Of a DNA stretch of 64,000 nt, positions 9,942 through 18,406 are shown piece by piece. Positions within the stretch are counted from its first letter, which is position 1, and every line of letters starts with the position of its first letter. Both the position numbers and the translations under genes were made by a program. The stretch comes from Geodermatophilus sp. YIM 151500 (lineage in GTDB: Bacteria; Actinomycetota; Actinomycetes; Mycobacteriales; Geodermatophilaceae): contig NZ_JAOVZT010000002.1 of NCBI RefSeq assembly GCF_025716945.1, positions 110,171-174,170 on the forward strand. Direction: 5' to 3'. The notes under the pieces are model-generated. The model was not told where the DNA came from, made no database searches, and saw only the letters and a program-made list of their open reading frames with translations.

Positions 9942-11093
9942 GTGCACTACCTGGTCTCCACGGCGGGTCACCCCAACGTCGGCGACGAGCTGATCGCCCG
10001 GACCTGGCTGCGCGAGCTGCGGCGGCGGGCGCCGGACTCCGACGTCTGGCTCGACTGCCCGTTCCCGTCCGGCGCTCAGGCGCTGCTCGCCGGCGAGCAC
10101 CCGCGGCTGCGCTGCGTCGACACCCTCTGGCGGCTGTGCTGGGAGGCCCCGGGCGGCACGCCGTGGGACACCGCCACGTCCGTCCACGCGGCCCTGGACG
10201 ACGCGGCCCGGGCCCCGCGCTGGGTGCCGGGCCTGCGGTTGTTCGCCCGCGCCGCGACGGTGCACCTGCTCGGCGGCGGCTACGTGCACGACCTCTGGCC
10301 GCGGCACGTCGGCCTGCTCGCCGCCGTGGCGCACGCGGCCGGGCGCGGCGCCGCCACGGCGGTCACCGGACAGGGCTTCGCGCCGATGGCGGCGGCCACC
10401 GCGGGCCTGGTGCAGCGGCTGTGCGCGGGGCTCGACGTGGTCGACGTCCGGGACCGGCCCAGCGCCGCCCTCGTCGGGCGACCGGACGCCTGCAGCGGCG
10501 ACGACCTGTGGCTGGCCGACGTCGCCGCGCTGCTGGACCCGGCCCGGGCCGCCGAGCTGGACGTCGCCGTCTGCGTGCAGGCCGACATGCTCGACGCGGA
10601 CGACGGCGCGCTGACCACCGCGTGCCTGCGCCACCTGGACGCGTGGGCGGCCGACCCCGCCCGCACCGCCGTCGTCGAGGGCATGCCCGGCGACCGGGCG
10701 GTGCACGACCGGCTCGCCGGGCTGCTGCCCGGGCTGCGGCGCGTGCCGTGGACCGACCTGCTCGACCGGGGCGTGCCGGCGGGTCCGCACCAGCGGTGGT
10801 TCAGCACCCGCTTCCACCCGCACCTGGTGGCGGCGGCCGCGGGGGCCCGGGGCGTCGCCGTCCCGGCCCACCCCGGCTACTACGACGTCAAGCACGCCTC
10901 GCTGCTCGCGGCCGGTTCGCCGTGGGCGGTGCGCGGACCGGGGGCGCCGGGCGTGGCCCGGCTCGACGCACCGGCCGACCCGGCCCGCCTCCTCGCCTCC
11001 GGCGAGCGGGTGCTGGCCCGGAAGGGTGAGATCGCCACGGCCCTCTACGGCCCGGTCCGGGAGGTCGCGGACCTATCCTCTACCCGTGGGTAA
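9942..11093 (+). CDS. Polysaccharide pyruvyl transferase family protein
   Basis: A 383-residue protein resembling the CsaB/WcaK family, which adds ketal pyruvate to cell-surface glycans. Supporting features are the N-terminal STAGHPNVGDELIARTWL, a glycine-rich HLLGGGYVHDLW near residue 108, TAVTGQGFAPM, and the C-terminal STRFHPHLVAAAAGARGVAV with the conserved His of the family. The weak GAGGG before the GTG and the 15-bp gap suggest it continues the purKE transcript. Its last eight bases overlap the next gene. The substrate cannot be read from sequence. Confidence 0.75.
   Translation: MHYLVSTAGHPNVGDELIARTWLRELRRRAPDSDVWLDCPFPSGAQALLAGEHPRLRCVDTLWRLCWEAPGGTPWDTATSVHAALDDAARAPRWVPGLRLFARAATVHLLGGGYVHDLWPRHVGLLAAVAHAAGRGAATAVTGQGFAPMAAATAGLVQRLCAGLDVVDVRDRPSAALVGRPDACSGDDLWLADVAALLDPARAAELDVAVCVQADMLDADDGALTTACLRHLDAWAADPARTAVVEGMPGDRAVHDRLAGLLPGLRRVPWTDLLDRGVPAGPHQRWFSTRFHPHLVAAAAGARGVAVPAHPGYYDVKHASLLAAGSPWAVRGPGAPGVARLDAPADPARLLASGERVLARKGEIATALYGPVREVADLSSTRG
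11074..11079 (+). promoter_or_regulatory. -10 box (TATCCT) inside the preceding gene
   Basis: TATCCT ends six bases before the acyl-CoA dehydrogenase GTG at 11086. It lies inside the 3' end of the pyruvyltransferase-like gene, so the dehydrogenase can be transcribed alone as a leaderless message. Confidence 0.6.
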
Positions 11094-12243
11094 CAACGCC
11101 GCCGGGCTGTACGCCCTGACCGAGGAGCACGAGGCGATCCGGGCCGCCGTCCGGGAGATCGCCGAGCGCGAGATCGCCCCCCACGCCGCCGAGGTCGACG
11201 CCGAGTCGCGCTATCCGGTCGAGGCGCAGAAGGCGCTGACCGCCGCCGGCTTCCACGCGACCCACATCCCCGAGGAGTACGGCGGCGAGGGCGCCGACGC
11301 GATCGCCACCTGCATCGTCATCGAGGAGGTCGCCCGGGTCGACGCCAGCGCCTCGCTGATCCCCGCGGTCAACAAGCTCGGCTCGGTGCCGCTGATGCTC
11401 GCCGGCTCCGAGGAGCTCAAGCGGGAGGTGCTCACGCCGGTCGCCGCCGGGGAGGCGATGATCAGCTACGGGCTGTCCGAGCGGGAGGCCGGGTCGGACG
11501 CCGCGAGCATGCGCACCCGCGCCCGGCTCGAGGGCGACACCTGGGTGCTGAACGGCACCAAGGCGTGGATCACCAACGCCGGGGTGTCGCAGTGGTACAC
11601 GGTCATGGCCGTCACCGACCCGGGGCAGGGCGCCAACGGCATCTCCGCGTTCGCCGTGCACCGCGACGACCCGGGCTTCGCCGTCGGGCCCAAGGAACGC
11701 AAGATGGGCATCAAGGGCTCGCCCACCTGCGAGCTGCACCTCACCGACTGCACCATCCCCGCCGACCGGATCGTCGGCGAGCCCGGCACCGGCTTCAAGA
11801 CCGCGCTGCGCACGCTGGACTTCACCCGGCCGACCATCGGCGCCCAGGCGGTGGGCATCGCCCAGGGGGCGCTGGACGCCGCGGTGTCCTACACCAAGGA
11901 CCGCCGGCAGTTCGGTCGCGCGATCGCCGACAACCAGGGCGTGCAGTTCATGCTCGCCGACATGGAGATGCGGATCGAGGCCGCCCGCCACCTGGTCTAC
12001 GTCGCCGCCGCGCGCGGCGAGCAGGGCGGGGCCGACGTCACCCGCATCTCCGCCTCGGCCAAGGCCTTCGCCTCCGACGTGGCCATGCAGGTCACCACCG
12101 ACGCCGTCCAGCTGTTCGGCGGGGCCGGCTACACGCAGGACTTCCCCGTCGAGCGGATGATGCGCGACGCCAAGATCACCCAGATCTACGAGGGCACCAA
12201 CCAGATCCAGCGCGTGGTGATCGCCCGGAGCCTCCTGAAGTAG
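11086..12243 (+). CDS. Acyl-CoA dehydrogenase (FadE25-like)
   Basis: A 385-residue FAD-dependent acyl-CoA dehydrogenase of the short/branched-chain group, introducing the alpha-beta double bond into acyl-CoA. Motifs: YGLSEREAGSDAASM and WVLNGTKAWITNAG in the middle domain, RRQFGRAIADNQGVQF, LFGGAGYTQDFPVERMMRDAKI, and IYEGTNQIQ with Glu369 as the likely catalytic base. Length is typical. By memory the M. tuberculosis counterpart near purE is fadE25. The GTG overlaps the previous stop by eight bases. Confidence 0.94.
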   Translation: MGNNAAGLYALTEEHEAIRAAVREIAEREIAPHAAEVDAESRYPVEAQKALTAAGFHATHIPEEYGGEGADAIATCIVIEEVARVDASASLIPAVNKLGSVPLMLAGSEELKREVLTPVAAGEAMISYGLSEREAGSDAASMRTRARLEGDTWVLNGTKAWITNAGVSQWYTVMAVTDPGQGANGISAFAVHRDDPGFAVGPKERKMGIKGSPTCELHLTDCTIPADRIVGEPGTGFKTALRTLDFTRPTIGAQAVGIAQGALDAAVSYTKDRRQFGRAIADNQGVQFMLADMEMRIEAARHLVYVAAARGEQGGADVTRISASAKAFASDVAMQVTTDAVQLFGGAGYTQDFPVERMMRDAKITQIYEGTNQIQRVVIARSLLK

Positions 12244-12254
12244 GGCGTCGACCG

Positions 12255-13031
12255 TCAGGCCGCGATCGCGGCCGTGCCCAGCTGCGCGAGGACGAGGGCC
12301 GCGACGGCGAACACCAGGTAGGCGAACCAGCGGCGCAGTCGGGCGGTGTCGAGGCGGCTGCCGACCCTTCCGGCGGCCAGCGCGGCGCCGACGGCCGCGA
12401 CGCTGAAGGCGGAGGTGACCGGCACGTCGAGGGTCACCTCGCCGGCGTGCGCGGCGAACCCGGCGGCGGAGTTGAGCGCGATGACGACCAGGGAGGTGCC
12501 GATGGCGGTGGTCATCGGCAGACCCAGCACGATCACCAGCACCGGGATGATCAGGAACCCGCCGCCGACCCCGAGCAGGCCGGTGAGGAACCCGACGGCC
12601 AGCCCGCCCGCCACGGTGCGGGGCGCGCAGCGACGCCAGTCGACCCGGCCGTCCTCGACCGCGCAGGCCGCGCCGGTCGCCGGCTTCTCCCGCAGCATCC
12701 GCACGCCCGCGCCGACCATGAGCCCGGCGAACAGCGCGAGGACCACCTCCCCGGGCAGCAGCCGGTTGACCGCGGCCCCGGCGAAGGCCGTGGCCGCGCC
12801 GGCGGCGCCGAACAGCAGCGCGATCCGCCAGGCGATCCGGCCGGCACGCACCCTCGGCAGCAGCGCGACGACGGCGGTGATCCCGACGACCAGCAGGGAC
12901 GTGGCGACGGCCTGGGACACGTCCTGGTCGGCGGCGTACACCAGCGCGGGGACGGCGAGGACGGACCCGCCGCCGCCGAGCAGGCCGACGAGCGCGCCGA
13001 CGACCAGCCCGGCGGCGACCGCGACGATCAC
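12255..13031 (-). CDS. Sulfite exporter TauE/SafE family protein
   Basis: A 258-residue membrane protein with about eight helices and the two TauE/SafE half-repeats: [19 protein letters not shown] at the N-terminus and [20 protein letters not shown] in the middle. The family exports sulfite, sulfonates or related anions. Its place downstream of a CstB-like persulfide dioxygenase suggests export of the sulfite or thiosulfate that enzyme makes, as in the S. aureus cst locus, which also has a TauE gene. The GTG overlaps the stop of a short open frame upstream. It converges on the acyl-CoA dehydrogenase, 11 bp away. Confidence 0.88.
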   Translation of the reverse strand: MIVAVAAGLVVGALVGLLGGGGSVLAVPALVYAADQDVSQAVATSLLVVGITAVVALLPRVRAGRIAWRIALLFGAAGAATAFAGAAVNRLLPGEVVLALFAGLMVGAGVRMLREKPATGAACAVEDGRVDWRRCAPRTVAGGLAVGFLTGLLGVGGGFLIIPVLVIVLGLPMTTAIGTSLVVIALNSAAGFAAHAGEVTLDVPVTSAFSVAAVGAALAAGRVGSRLDTARLRRWFAYLVFAVAALVLAQLGTAAIAA

Positions 13032-13136
13032 GACCGCAGCGCCCGCGCGTCGTCGAGGGTGACCGCGCGCCCGCCGGAGGGCCGGTCGGCGTGGATGCGC
13101 ACGAGCCGCTCGGGGATGTCGATCGGGCCGGGCAGG

Positions 13137-14513
13137 TCAGGCCGTGACGGGCGGGGCGTGCAGGCCGGCCGCGGCCGCACCGGTGTCGGGGTCGCCGTAA
13201 CCGCCGTCGACCAGCACCGGGCGGCGTCCGGCGCGGGCGAGCAGCGAGGCGGCGATCGAGGCGCGGTAGCCCGAGCCGCAGTACACCCACACCTCGCCGG
13301 CCGGGATCTCGTCGATGCGGTCGGGCAGCTCGTGGACCGGGATGTGCCGCGAGCCGCGCACCCCGCCGCCGGCGCGCTCGTCGTCGCGGCGCGCGTCGAC
13401 GACGACCAGGTCGCCGTCGGCGGCCATGGCGCGCGCCAGGCCGGCGAAGTCGCTGACCGGGTGGGACGCCAGCGCCCGGCCGACGGCCAGCTCCTCCGGG
13501 CTGCCGACCGCGGCGCCGGCCAGCCGGTCGATGCCGATGCGGACCAGCTCGCGGCGGGCCTCGAGGACCTGCTCGGGCGTCTCGCCGATCAGCGTCAGCG
13601 GCGCGCCCCACGGCACCAGCCAGCCGATGTAGGTGAGGAAGCTGGTGGACAGCTCGAAGTTCAGAGCGCCCGGCAGGTGGCCGGCGGCGAAGGCGGTCCG
13701 CGTGCGCAGGTCGACCACCCACTCCCCGGCCGCCAACCGGTCGGCCAGCTCGGCGGGGCCCACCTCGCGCGGCGGGGACAGGTCCACCGGGGCGGGTCCG
13801 GCAGCGTTCGCCGGCCCCATGCGCGCGTACCAGGCCGGGATCGCGGTGAGCCCGGCGACGAGCTGGTCGACGAAGGTCTGCTCGTCCTGGGTGAGCGCCG
13901 GGTTCACCTCCAGCTGCTCCCCGACGGTGGAGGAGGTGCCGCTGGTCGGCGTGGCCGAGCAGAAGCTGCCGAAGCCGTGGGTGGGGAACACCGGCGTGCC
14001 CGCCGGCAGCTCGTCGGCCAGCCGGCGCACCGAGTGGTACTGGGCGCGGCTGAGCTCGCAGGTGTGCTCGGGGCCCACGAGGTCGGTTCGGCCGGTCGCG
14101 CCGTAGAGCATGGACCCGCCGGTGAACACCGCCCGCACCGCACCGTCGGCGTCGGTCAGCACGTAGCTGACGTGGTGGTGGGTGTGCCCGGGGGTGTGCA
14201 CCACCCGGAACCGCATCGGGCCGGCCTCGAGCACGTCGCCGTCGGCCGCCGGCAGCCGCTCGTAGGCGACCCGGTCACCGGCCGGCACGGCGTAGTCCGC
14301 GCCGGCCCAGTGGGCCAGCTCGAGCCCGCCGGTGACGTAGTCGTTGTGGAGGTGCGTCTCGAGCACCAGCCCGATCCGCACGCCGCGGTCGGCCGCCAGG
14401 TCCACCACCCGGTCGATGTCGCGCTGCGGGTCGATGACGGCGGCCACGCCGTCGGCGGAGACCAGGTAGCTGCGGTCGCCGAGGCCGGCCGTCTCGATGA
14501 CGTCGATCTGCAT
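13137..14513 (-). CDS. cstB: CstB-like persulfide dioxygenase with two rhodanese domains
   Basis: A 458-residue fusion of a metallo-beta-lactamase-fold dioxygenase (about 1-245), an inactive rhodanese domain (about 255-345) and an active rhodanese domain (about 360-455). Metal-site motifs are THLHNDY (His54, His56, Asp58), HTPGHTHHHVSY, GRTDL and FPTHGFGSF. The first rhodanese domain has DLRTRTAFAAGHLPGALN but no active-site cysteine; the second has VYCGSGYR with Cys412. Order and length match staphylococcal CstB, which oxidises low-molecular-weight persulfides to thiosulfate. Neighbours are a TauE exporter and a CstR-like repressor, supporting this reading over a generic hydrolase. Confidence 0.88.
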   Translation of the reverse strand: MQIDVIETAGLGDRSYLVSADGVAAVIDPQRDIDRVVDLAADRGVRIGLVLETHLHNDYVTGGLELAHWAGADYAVPAGDRVAYERLPAADGDVLEAGPMRFRVVHTPGHTHHHVSYVLTDADGAVRAVFTGGSMLYGATGRTDLVGPEHTCELSRAQYHSVRRLADELPAGTPVFPTHGFGSFCSATPTSGTSSTVGEQLEVNPALTQDEQTFVDQLVAGLTAIPAWYARMGPANAAGPAPVDLSPPREVGPAELADRLAAGEWVVDLRTRTAFAAGHLPGALNFELSTSFLTYIGWLVPWGAPLTLIGETPEQVLEARRELVRIGIDRLAGAAVGSPEELAVGRALASHPVSDFAGLARAMAADGDLVVVDARRDDERAGGGVRGSRHIPVHELPDRIDEIPAGEVWVYCGSGYRASIAASLLARAGRRPVLVDGGYGDPDTGAAAAGLHAPPVTA

Positions 14514-14533
14514 GTGGAAGCCTCTCGGTACGG

Positions 14534-14548
14534 TACCGGGTTGGGGTA
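14534..14548. promoter_or_regulatory. Possible second CstR-type half-operator
   Basis: On the minus strand TACCCCAACCCGGTA places TACC and GGTA arms around a C-rich core, 20 bp before the cstB start. It resembles a degenerate version of the perfect palindrome upstream of the repressor gene. Symmetry is limited to the outer arms. Confidence 0.3.
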
Positions 14549-14587
14549 TGGGTGGACGAGCTGGAGGACGGCGCGCCCGGAGGCGGG

Positions 14588-14707
14588 TCAGGGGGAGACG
14601 ACGGACCGGCCGCCGACGACCTCGTCGCGGTCCCGCACGTCGACGATGCGGACGGAGTCGCGGTCGGCCGCGAGCTGGGCCGGGGTCAGCTGGGGCACGG
14701 TGCTCAT
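14588..14707 (-). pseudogene. Truncated rhodanese-domain remnant (39 codons)
   Basis: ATG at 14707 follows a GGGAGA ribosome-binding site and opens 39 codons that read like the N-terminal third of a single-domain rhodanese: LTPAQLAAD, then RIVDVRDRDEVVGG, the usual strand-loop before the active-site loop. A TGA ends the frame before any cysteine loop and nothing further downstream in any minus frame resumes the domain. It lies between cstR and cstB, where cst loci normally carry a complete rhodanese or TusA gene. It is either a decayed gene or a short translated remnant. Confidence 0.55.
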
Positions 14708-14756
14708 GGGGGTCTCCCGGTGGGGACGTGCCGGCGCGGGGGCCGGCGGGCGGGTG

Positions 14757-15032
14757 TCAGGCCAGGGTGAGGAAGAGGCGCTCGAGCTCCCGGAGGTCGA
14801 CGGTGCGGGCCTCGCCGTCCTCGGTGGTCGAGCAGTAGCGCATCCCGGTGGAGATGACCGCGAAGCCGGCCTTGCTCAGCGCCTTCGACGCCGCGGCCAG
14901 CTGGGTGACCACCGCAGAGCAGTCCCGGCCGTCCTCGATCATCTTCACGATGCCGCCGATCTGGCCTTCGATGCGGCGGAGCCTCTTCACGACGTCGGCG
15001 AGCTCACCCGGAGGGATGTCCACGCATCCCAT
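14757..15032 (-). CDS. cstR: CsoR/CstR-family repressor, CstR-like
   Basis: A 91-residue all-helical repressor of the CsoR family: VVKRLRRIEGQIGGIVKMIE, then GRDCSAVVTQ with Cys38 and RYCSTT with Cys67. The Cys spacing of 29 fits CstR and CsoR alike, but the position four before Cys67, a copper-binding His in CsoR, is Gly here. That and GRDC(S)AVVTQ favour a persulfide-sensing CstR over a copper sensor. It probably represses cstB and the TauE gene. ATG 15032 was chosen; an earlier ATG at 15065 overlaps the upstream stop but would put the operator inside the coding sequence. Confidence 0.87.
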   Translation of the reverse strand: MGCVDIPPGELADVVKRLRRIEGQIGGIVKMIEDGRDCSAVVTQLAAASKALSKAGFAVISTGMRYCSTTEDGEARTVDLRELERLFLTLA

Positions 15033-15035
15033 GGT

Positions 15036-15055
15036 GCATACCCCCGGGGGTATGC
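15036..15055. promoter_or_regulatory. CstR/CsoR-type operator, perfect 20-bp palindrome
   Basis: GCATACCCCCGGGGGTATGC is a perfect inverted repeat ending three bases before the repressor ATG. TACCCC/GGGGTA arms are the hallmark of CsoR-family operators. Its position over the start region indicates autoregulation of the cst group. Confidence 0.82.
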
Positions 15056-15061
15056 GCAAGC

Positions 15062-15580
15062 TCATCGTGCGGAGCTCCCCGGCACGGTGCTCCCGGGCGC
15101 CGGGTCGACCGGCCCGAAGGCGACGAGCGGCAGGTCGCCGACGAGCCGGCGACGCTGGTCCTCGGTCCCGCGGTAGCGCCAGCCCACGAGGTGGGTGAGG
15201 ACCCGGTGGACGACGGGGCGGATCAGCCGGTTCCGGCGCTCGTAGCCGGCCAGCAGCTGGATGGCCACGTCCTCGGGGAGCACCCGCACGGTGGGGCGGA
15301 ACCGCCGCCGGCCGACGGCGATCTCGCGGGCGCCGCCGGCCTCGGCGTTGCGCAGCCAGTCGGCCGTGCGGCCGAAGCCGGCCATGACCACGTACTCGCC
15401 GGACGCCGGCAGCCGGCCGACGACCTCCAGCACCGTCCGGTACCGGCGCCCGCTGCGCCGACCGACGTGGGTCAGCACCAGGAACCGCTCGCCGAGCAGC
15501 CACCCGAGGTGTGCGCGGTGCAGCAGCGCGGGTGCCCGGAGCAGGCGGCGCAGCAGTGGCCCGGGCCGGCGCGGGTTCAT
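15062..15580 (-). CDS. Deazaflavin (F420)-dependent nitroreductase family protein
   Basis: A 172-residue split-barrel protein of the Ddn/FDOR-A type: HVGRRSGRRYRTVLEVVG, then YVVMAGFGRTADWLRNAEAGG, the two signatures of this family. Members use reduced F420 to reduce quinones or other acceptors; the substrate is not predictable. The ATG at 15580 gives the usual N-terminus with an amphipathic Arg/Leu-rich helix. Its stop lies seven bases from the cstR operator, so read-through into the cst group is possible. It is divergent from the phosphotransferase-like gene. Confidence 0.85.
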   Translation of the reverse strand: MNPRRPGPLLRRLLRAPALLHRAHLGWLLGERFLVLTHVGRRSGRRYRTVLEVVGRLPASGEYVVMAGFGRTADWLRNAEAGGAREIAVGRRRFRPTVRVLPEDVAIQLLAGYERRNRLIRPVVHRVLTHLVGWRYRGTEDQRRRLVGDLPLVAFGPVDPAPGSTVPGSSAR

Positions 15581-15606
15581 CGGCCCATGGTTCCCGGGCT
15601 CCGGAG

Positions 15607-15612
15607 TAGCGT
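15607..15612 (+). promoter_or_regulatory. -10 box (TAGCGT) for the Rph-like gene
   Basis: TAGCGT would start transcription near 15619, leaving a 32-base leader that includes AGGTGGGA about nine bases before the ATG at 15651. Confidence 0.45.
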
Positions 15613-15650
15613 CCGGCCCGCGCTGCCGGTGCGCAGGTGGGACGGTCACG

Positions 15651-18371
15651 ATGGAGCAGCCACCGCAGTCGGGCCCGCTGGAGCGGCAGCCCGCGGTCGT
15701 CGTCCGGTTGCGGGACCTCGACGCCGGAGCGCTGTCCGTGGCCGGCGGCAAGGCGGCCAACCTCGGCGAGCTGCTCGGCGCCGGCTTCCCGGTTCCGGAC
15801 GGGTTCTGCGTGACCACCTCCGCCTACGGCGAGGTGGCCGCCACGTCCGGCCTCGACGACGTCCTCGGCCGGCTGCGCGACCTCACCGAGGCGGACTCCG
15901 CCGAGGTGGTGGAGCTGGCGGGCCGGGCGCGCGAGTGCATCCTGCGGACCGGGATGCCCGACGGGGTCGCCGACGGCATCACGGCCGCGTACCGCGAGCT
16001 CGGGGAGCCGGCGGTGGCGGTCCGGTCCTCCGCCACGGCCGAGGACCTGCCGTTCGCCAGCTTCGCCGGTCAGCAGGACACCTACCTGAACGTCGTCGGT
16101 GCGGACGCCGTCCTCGACGCCGTGCACCGCTGCTGGGCGTCGCTGTGGACCGACCGGGCGGTGCTCTACCGGGTGCGCAACGGGGTGGAGCACGCCGGGG
16201 CGCGGCTGGCGGTCGTGGTGCAGCGGCTGGTGGACGCCGCGGCGGCCGGCGTCCTGTTCACCGCCAACCCCGTCACCGGACGGCGCGGCGAGGCCGTCAT
16301 CGACGCCAGCCCGGGGCTCGGCGAGGCCGTGGTGAGCGGCGCGGTGAACCCCGACCACCTCGTCGTCGACGCCGCCACGGAGGTGGTGCGGGAACGCCGG
16401 GTGGGGGACAAGCGGCTCCTCGTGCGCCCGCGCGACGGCGGTGGGACCGAGTCCGTCGAGCAGGCACCGTCGGACACCGGCTGCCTGGCCGACGAGCACG
16501 TCCGCGCGCTGGTCCGGCTCGGGGTCCGGTTGGAGGAGCACTTCGGCCGGCCCCAGGACGCCGAGTGGGCGCTCGACCGGGACGGCGTCCTCTGGCTCAC
16601 CCAGGCCCGGCCGATCACCACGCTGTTCCCCGTGCCCGACGGTCGCCCGGCGGGACCGGGGCTGCGCGTGTACTTCTGCATGAGCCTGGCGCAGGGGCTG
16701 ACCCGGCCGATGACCCCGATGGGCCTGGCGGCGTTCCGCGTCCTCGGGTCGTCGGCGGCCCAGCTGTACGGGCACCCACCGGACGACCCGGTCGCCGGCC
16801 CGCCCGTCGTCCACGACGCGGCCGGCCGGCTGTTCTTCGACGTCACGACCATCGTGCGCAGCACGCCCGGGCGGGCGCTCTTCCCCCGCGTGCTCGACGT
16901 CATGGAGGCGCGGTCGGCCGCGGTGCTGCGCGGCCTCTTCGACGACCCGCGGCTGGCGCTGGTGCACCGGTCGTGGCGGCCGTTCGCGCGACGCGTCGCG
17001 GTGGTGGCGGCGCGCTACCGGGTGCCCCTGGTCGTGGCCCAGGCGCTGGTCAGCCCGGCGGCGGCCCACCGGCGGCTCGACCGCATCGTCGCCGGGCTGC
17101 GGCCCGCCGGGACGGGGCCACCGGCCACCGCGGCGCAGCGGTTCGACCGCGTCGTCGAGAACCTCGGCTCCCTGGCCCCGAGGGTGGTGCCGCGCGTGGC
17201 GCCGCCCGTGGCGACCGGGTTCGCGATGCTCTACCTCGCCGGGCGGCTGCTCGGCGCCGACGCGCGGCCGGGCGACCTCGCGACGGTGCTGCGCGGCCTG
17301 CCGCACAACGTCACCACCGAGATGGACCTCCAGCTGTGGGGGCTGGCGACCGCGGTCCGCGCCGACCCCGACGCCGCCGCGACGGTGCAGGGGGCGACGG
17401 CGGCCGAGCTCGCCGACCGGTACCGGGCGGGCACGCTGCCCCCCGTCCTCCGGGACGGGCTGCGCGAGGTGCTCGAGCGCTCCGGGCACCGCGCGGTCGC
17501 GGAGATCGACGTGGGCCTGCCGCGCTGGGCGGAGGACCCGACGCACCTGCTCGGCGTGCTCGCCAACTACCTGCGCCTGGAGGACCCGGACGGCTATCCG
17601 GACGCGGTGTTCGCCCGGGCGGTCGCCCAGGCGGAGGCCAAGGTGTCGGAGCTGACCGGCCGCGCCGCGGCGCGGAGCCGGGTGCGGGGGCGCGCCGTCG
17701 GCTTCGCGCTCGACCGGGCCCGCCGGCTCGCGGGGCTGCGGGAGCTGCCCAAGTACTGCCTCGTGCTCGCCTTCGCCGACGTCCGCGCCCAGCTGCTCGC
17801 GATCGGCGCCGACCTGGCCGCCGCCGGGCTCCTCGACCGGGCCGACGACGTGTTCTTCCTCGACCTCCGCGAGGTGTCGGCCGCGCTGGGCGAGAGCGCG
17901 GCGCCCGGCGCCCGGGACCTGCGCGCGGTGGTGGCGGAGAGGCGGGACGACCACGGCCGCGAGCTGCGCCGCCGGCACGTGCCGCGCGTCCTGCTGAGCG
18001 ACGGCACCGAGCCGGAGGCCGCGATGGCGGCACCGGCCGCGGCCGACGGCGCGCTGGCGGGCACCGCGGCGTCCGCGGGGACCGTGACCGGCCCGGCCCG
18101 CGTCGTGCTCGAGCCCACCGGCGCGCACCTGCTCCCCGGCGACATCCTGGTCGCGCCGTCCACCGACCCCGGGTGGACGCCGCTGTTCCTCACCGCCGGG
18201 GGGCTGGTGATGGAGATGGGCGGCGCCAACTCCCACGGCGCGGTGGTCGCCCGCGAGTACGGCATCCCGGCCGTCGTCGGGGTGGCCGACGCGACCAGCC
18301 GGATCGCACCGGGACAGCGGGTCACCGTCGACGGCACGCACGGCCTGGTGACGCCCGCCGCGACCGGCTGA
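15651..18371 (+). CDS. Rifampin phosphotransferase-like PEP-synthase family enzyme
   Basis: A 906-residue protein with an N-terminal PPDK/PEP-synthase ATP-grasp domain (GGKAANLGELLGAGFPVPDG near residue 33, VRSSATAEDLPFASFAGQQ near 124), a variable middle domain, and a C-terminal phosphohistidine domain (MGGANSHGAVVAREYGIPAV, His862). The SHGAV form and the large middle domain are typical of rifamycin-inactivating phosphotransferases (Rph, about 870 residues) rather than of PEP synthase, which has TCHAAI. Rph phosphorylates rifampin with ATP, giving AMP and Pi. The middle-domain substrate pocket cannot be judged by eye, so another substrate is possible. Confidence 0.8.
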   Translation: MEQPPQSGPLERQPAVVVRLRDLDAGALSVAGGKAANLGELLGAGFPVPDGFCVTTSAYGEVAATSGLDDVLGRLRDLTEADSAEVVELAGRARECILRTGMPDGVADGITAAYRELGEPAVAVRSSATAEDLPFASFAGQQDTYLNVVGADAVLDAVHRCWASLWTDRAVLYRVRNGVEHAGARLAVVVQRLVDAAAAGVLFTANPVTGRRGEAVIDASPGLGEAVVSGAVNPDHLVVDAATEVVRERRVGDKRLLVRPRDGGGTESVEQAPSDTGCLADEHVRALVRLGVRLEEHFGRPQDAEWALDRDGVLWLTQARPITTLFPVPDGRPAGPGLRVYFCMSLAQGLTRPMTPMGLAAFRVLGSSAAQLYGHPPDDPVAGPPVVHDAAGRLFFDVTTIVRSTPGRALFPRVLDVMEARSAAVLRGLFDDPRLALVHRSWRPFARRVAVVAARYRVPLVVAQALVSPAAAHRRLDRIVAGLRPAGTGPPATAAQRFDRVVENLGSLAPRVVPRVAPPVATGFAMLYLAGRLLGADARPGDLATVLRGLPHNVTTEMDLQLWGLATAVRADPDAAATVQGATAAELADRYRAGTLPPVLRDGLREVLERSGHRAVAEIDVGLPRWAEDPTHLLGVLANYLRLEDPDGYPDAVFARAVAQAEAKVSELTGRAAARSRVRGRAVGFALDRARRLAGLRELPKYCLVLAFADVRAQLLAIGADLAAAGLLDRADDVFFLDLREVSAALGESAAPGARDLRAVVAERRDDHGRELRRRHVPRVLLSDGTEPEAAMAAPAAADGALAGTAASAGTVTGPARVVLEPTGAHLLPGDILVAPSTDPGWTPLFLTAGGLVMEMGGANSHGAVVAREYGIPAVVGVADATSRIAPGQRVTVDGTHGLVTPAATG

Positions 18372-18377
18372 CGGCGC

Positions 18378-18403
18378 GGGCCGCCCGGGCCACCCCGCGG
18401 CCC
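18378..18403. terminator. GC hairpin between convergent genes
   Basis: GGGCCGC (18378-18384) pairs with GCGGCCC (18397-18403) across a 12-base loop, seven bases after the Rph-like stop and just before the end of the convergent glycosyltransferase gene. There is no T-tract, which is common at this GC content. Confidence 0.35.
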
Positions 18404-18406
18404 CGC

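Noticed and set aside
13028-13102. A 24-codon minus-strand frame (GTG at 13102) whose TGA overlaps the TauE GTG in GTGA; the frame is open further upstream.
   Set aside because: The overlap hints at coupling, but there is no convincing start or ribosome site and no recognisable family. It may be a remnant of a gene between cstB and the exporter.
14757-15065. A longer repressor starting at ATG 15065, overlapping the reductase stop in ATGA.
   Set aside because: It would place the perfect operator palindrome inside the coding sequence and add residues not seen at CsoR-family N-termini.
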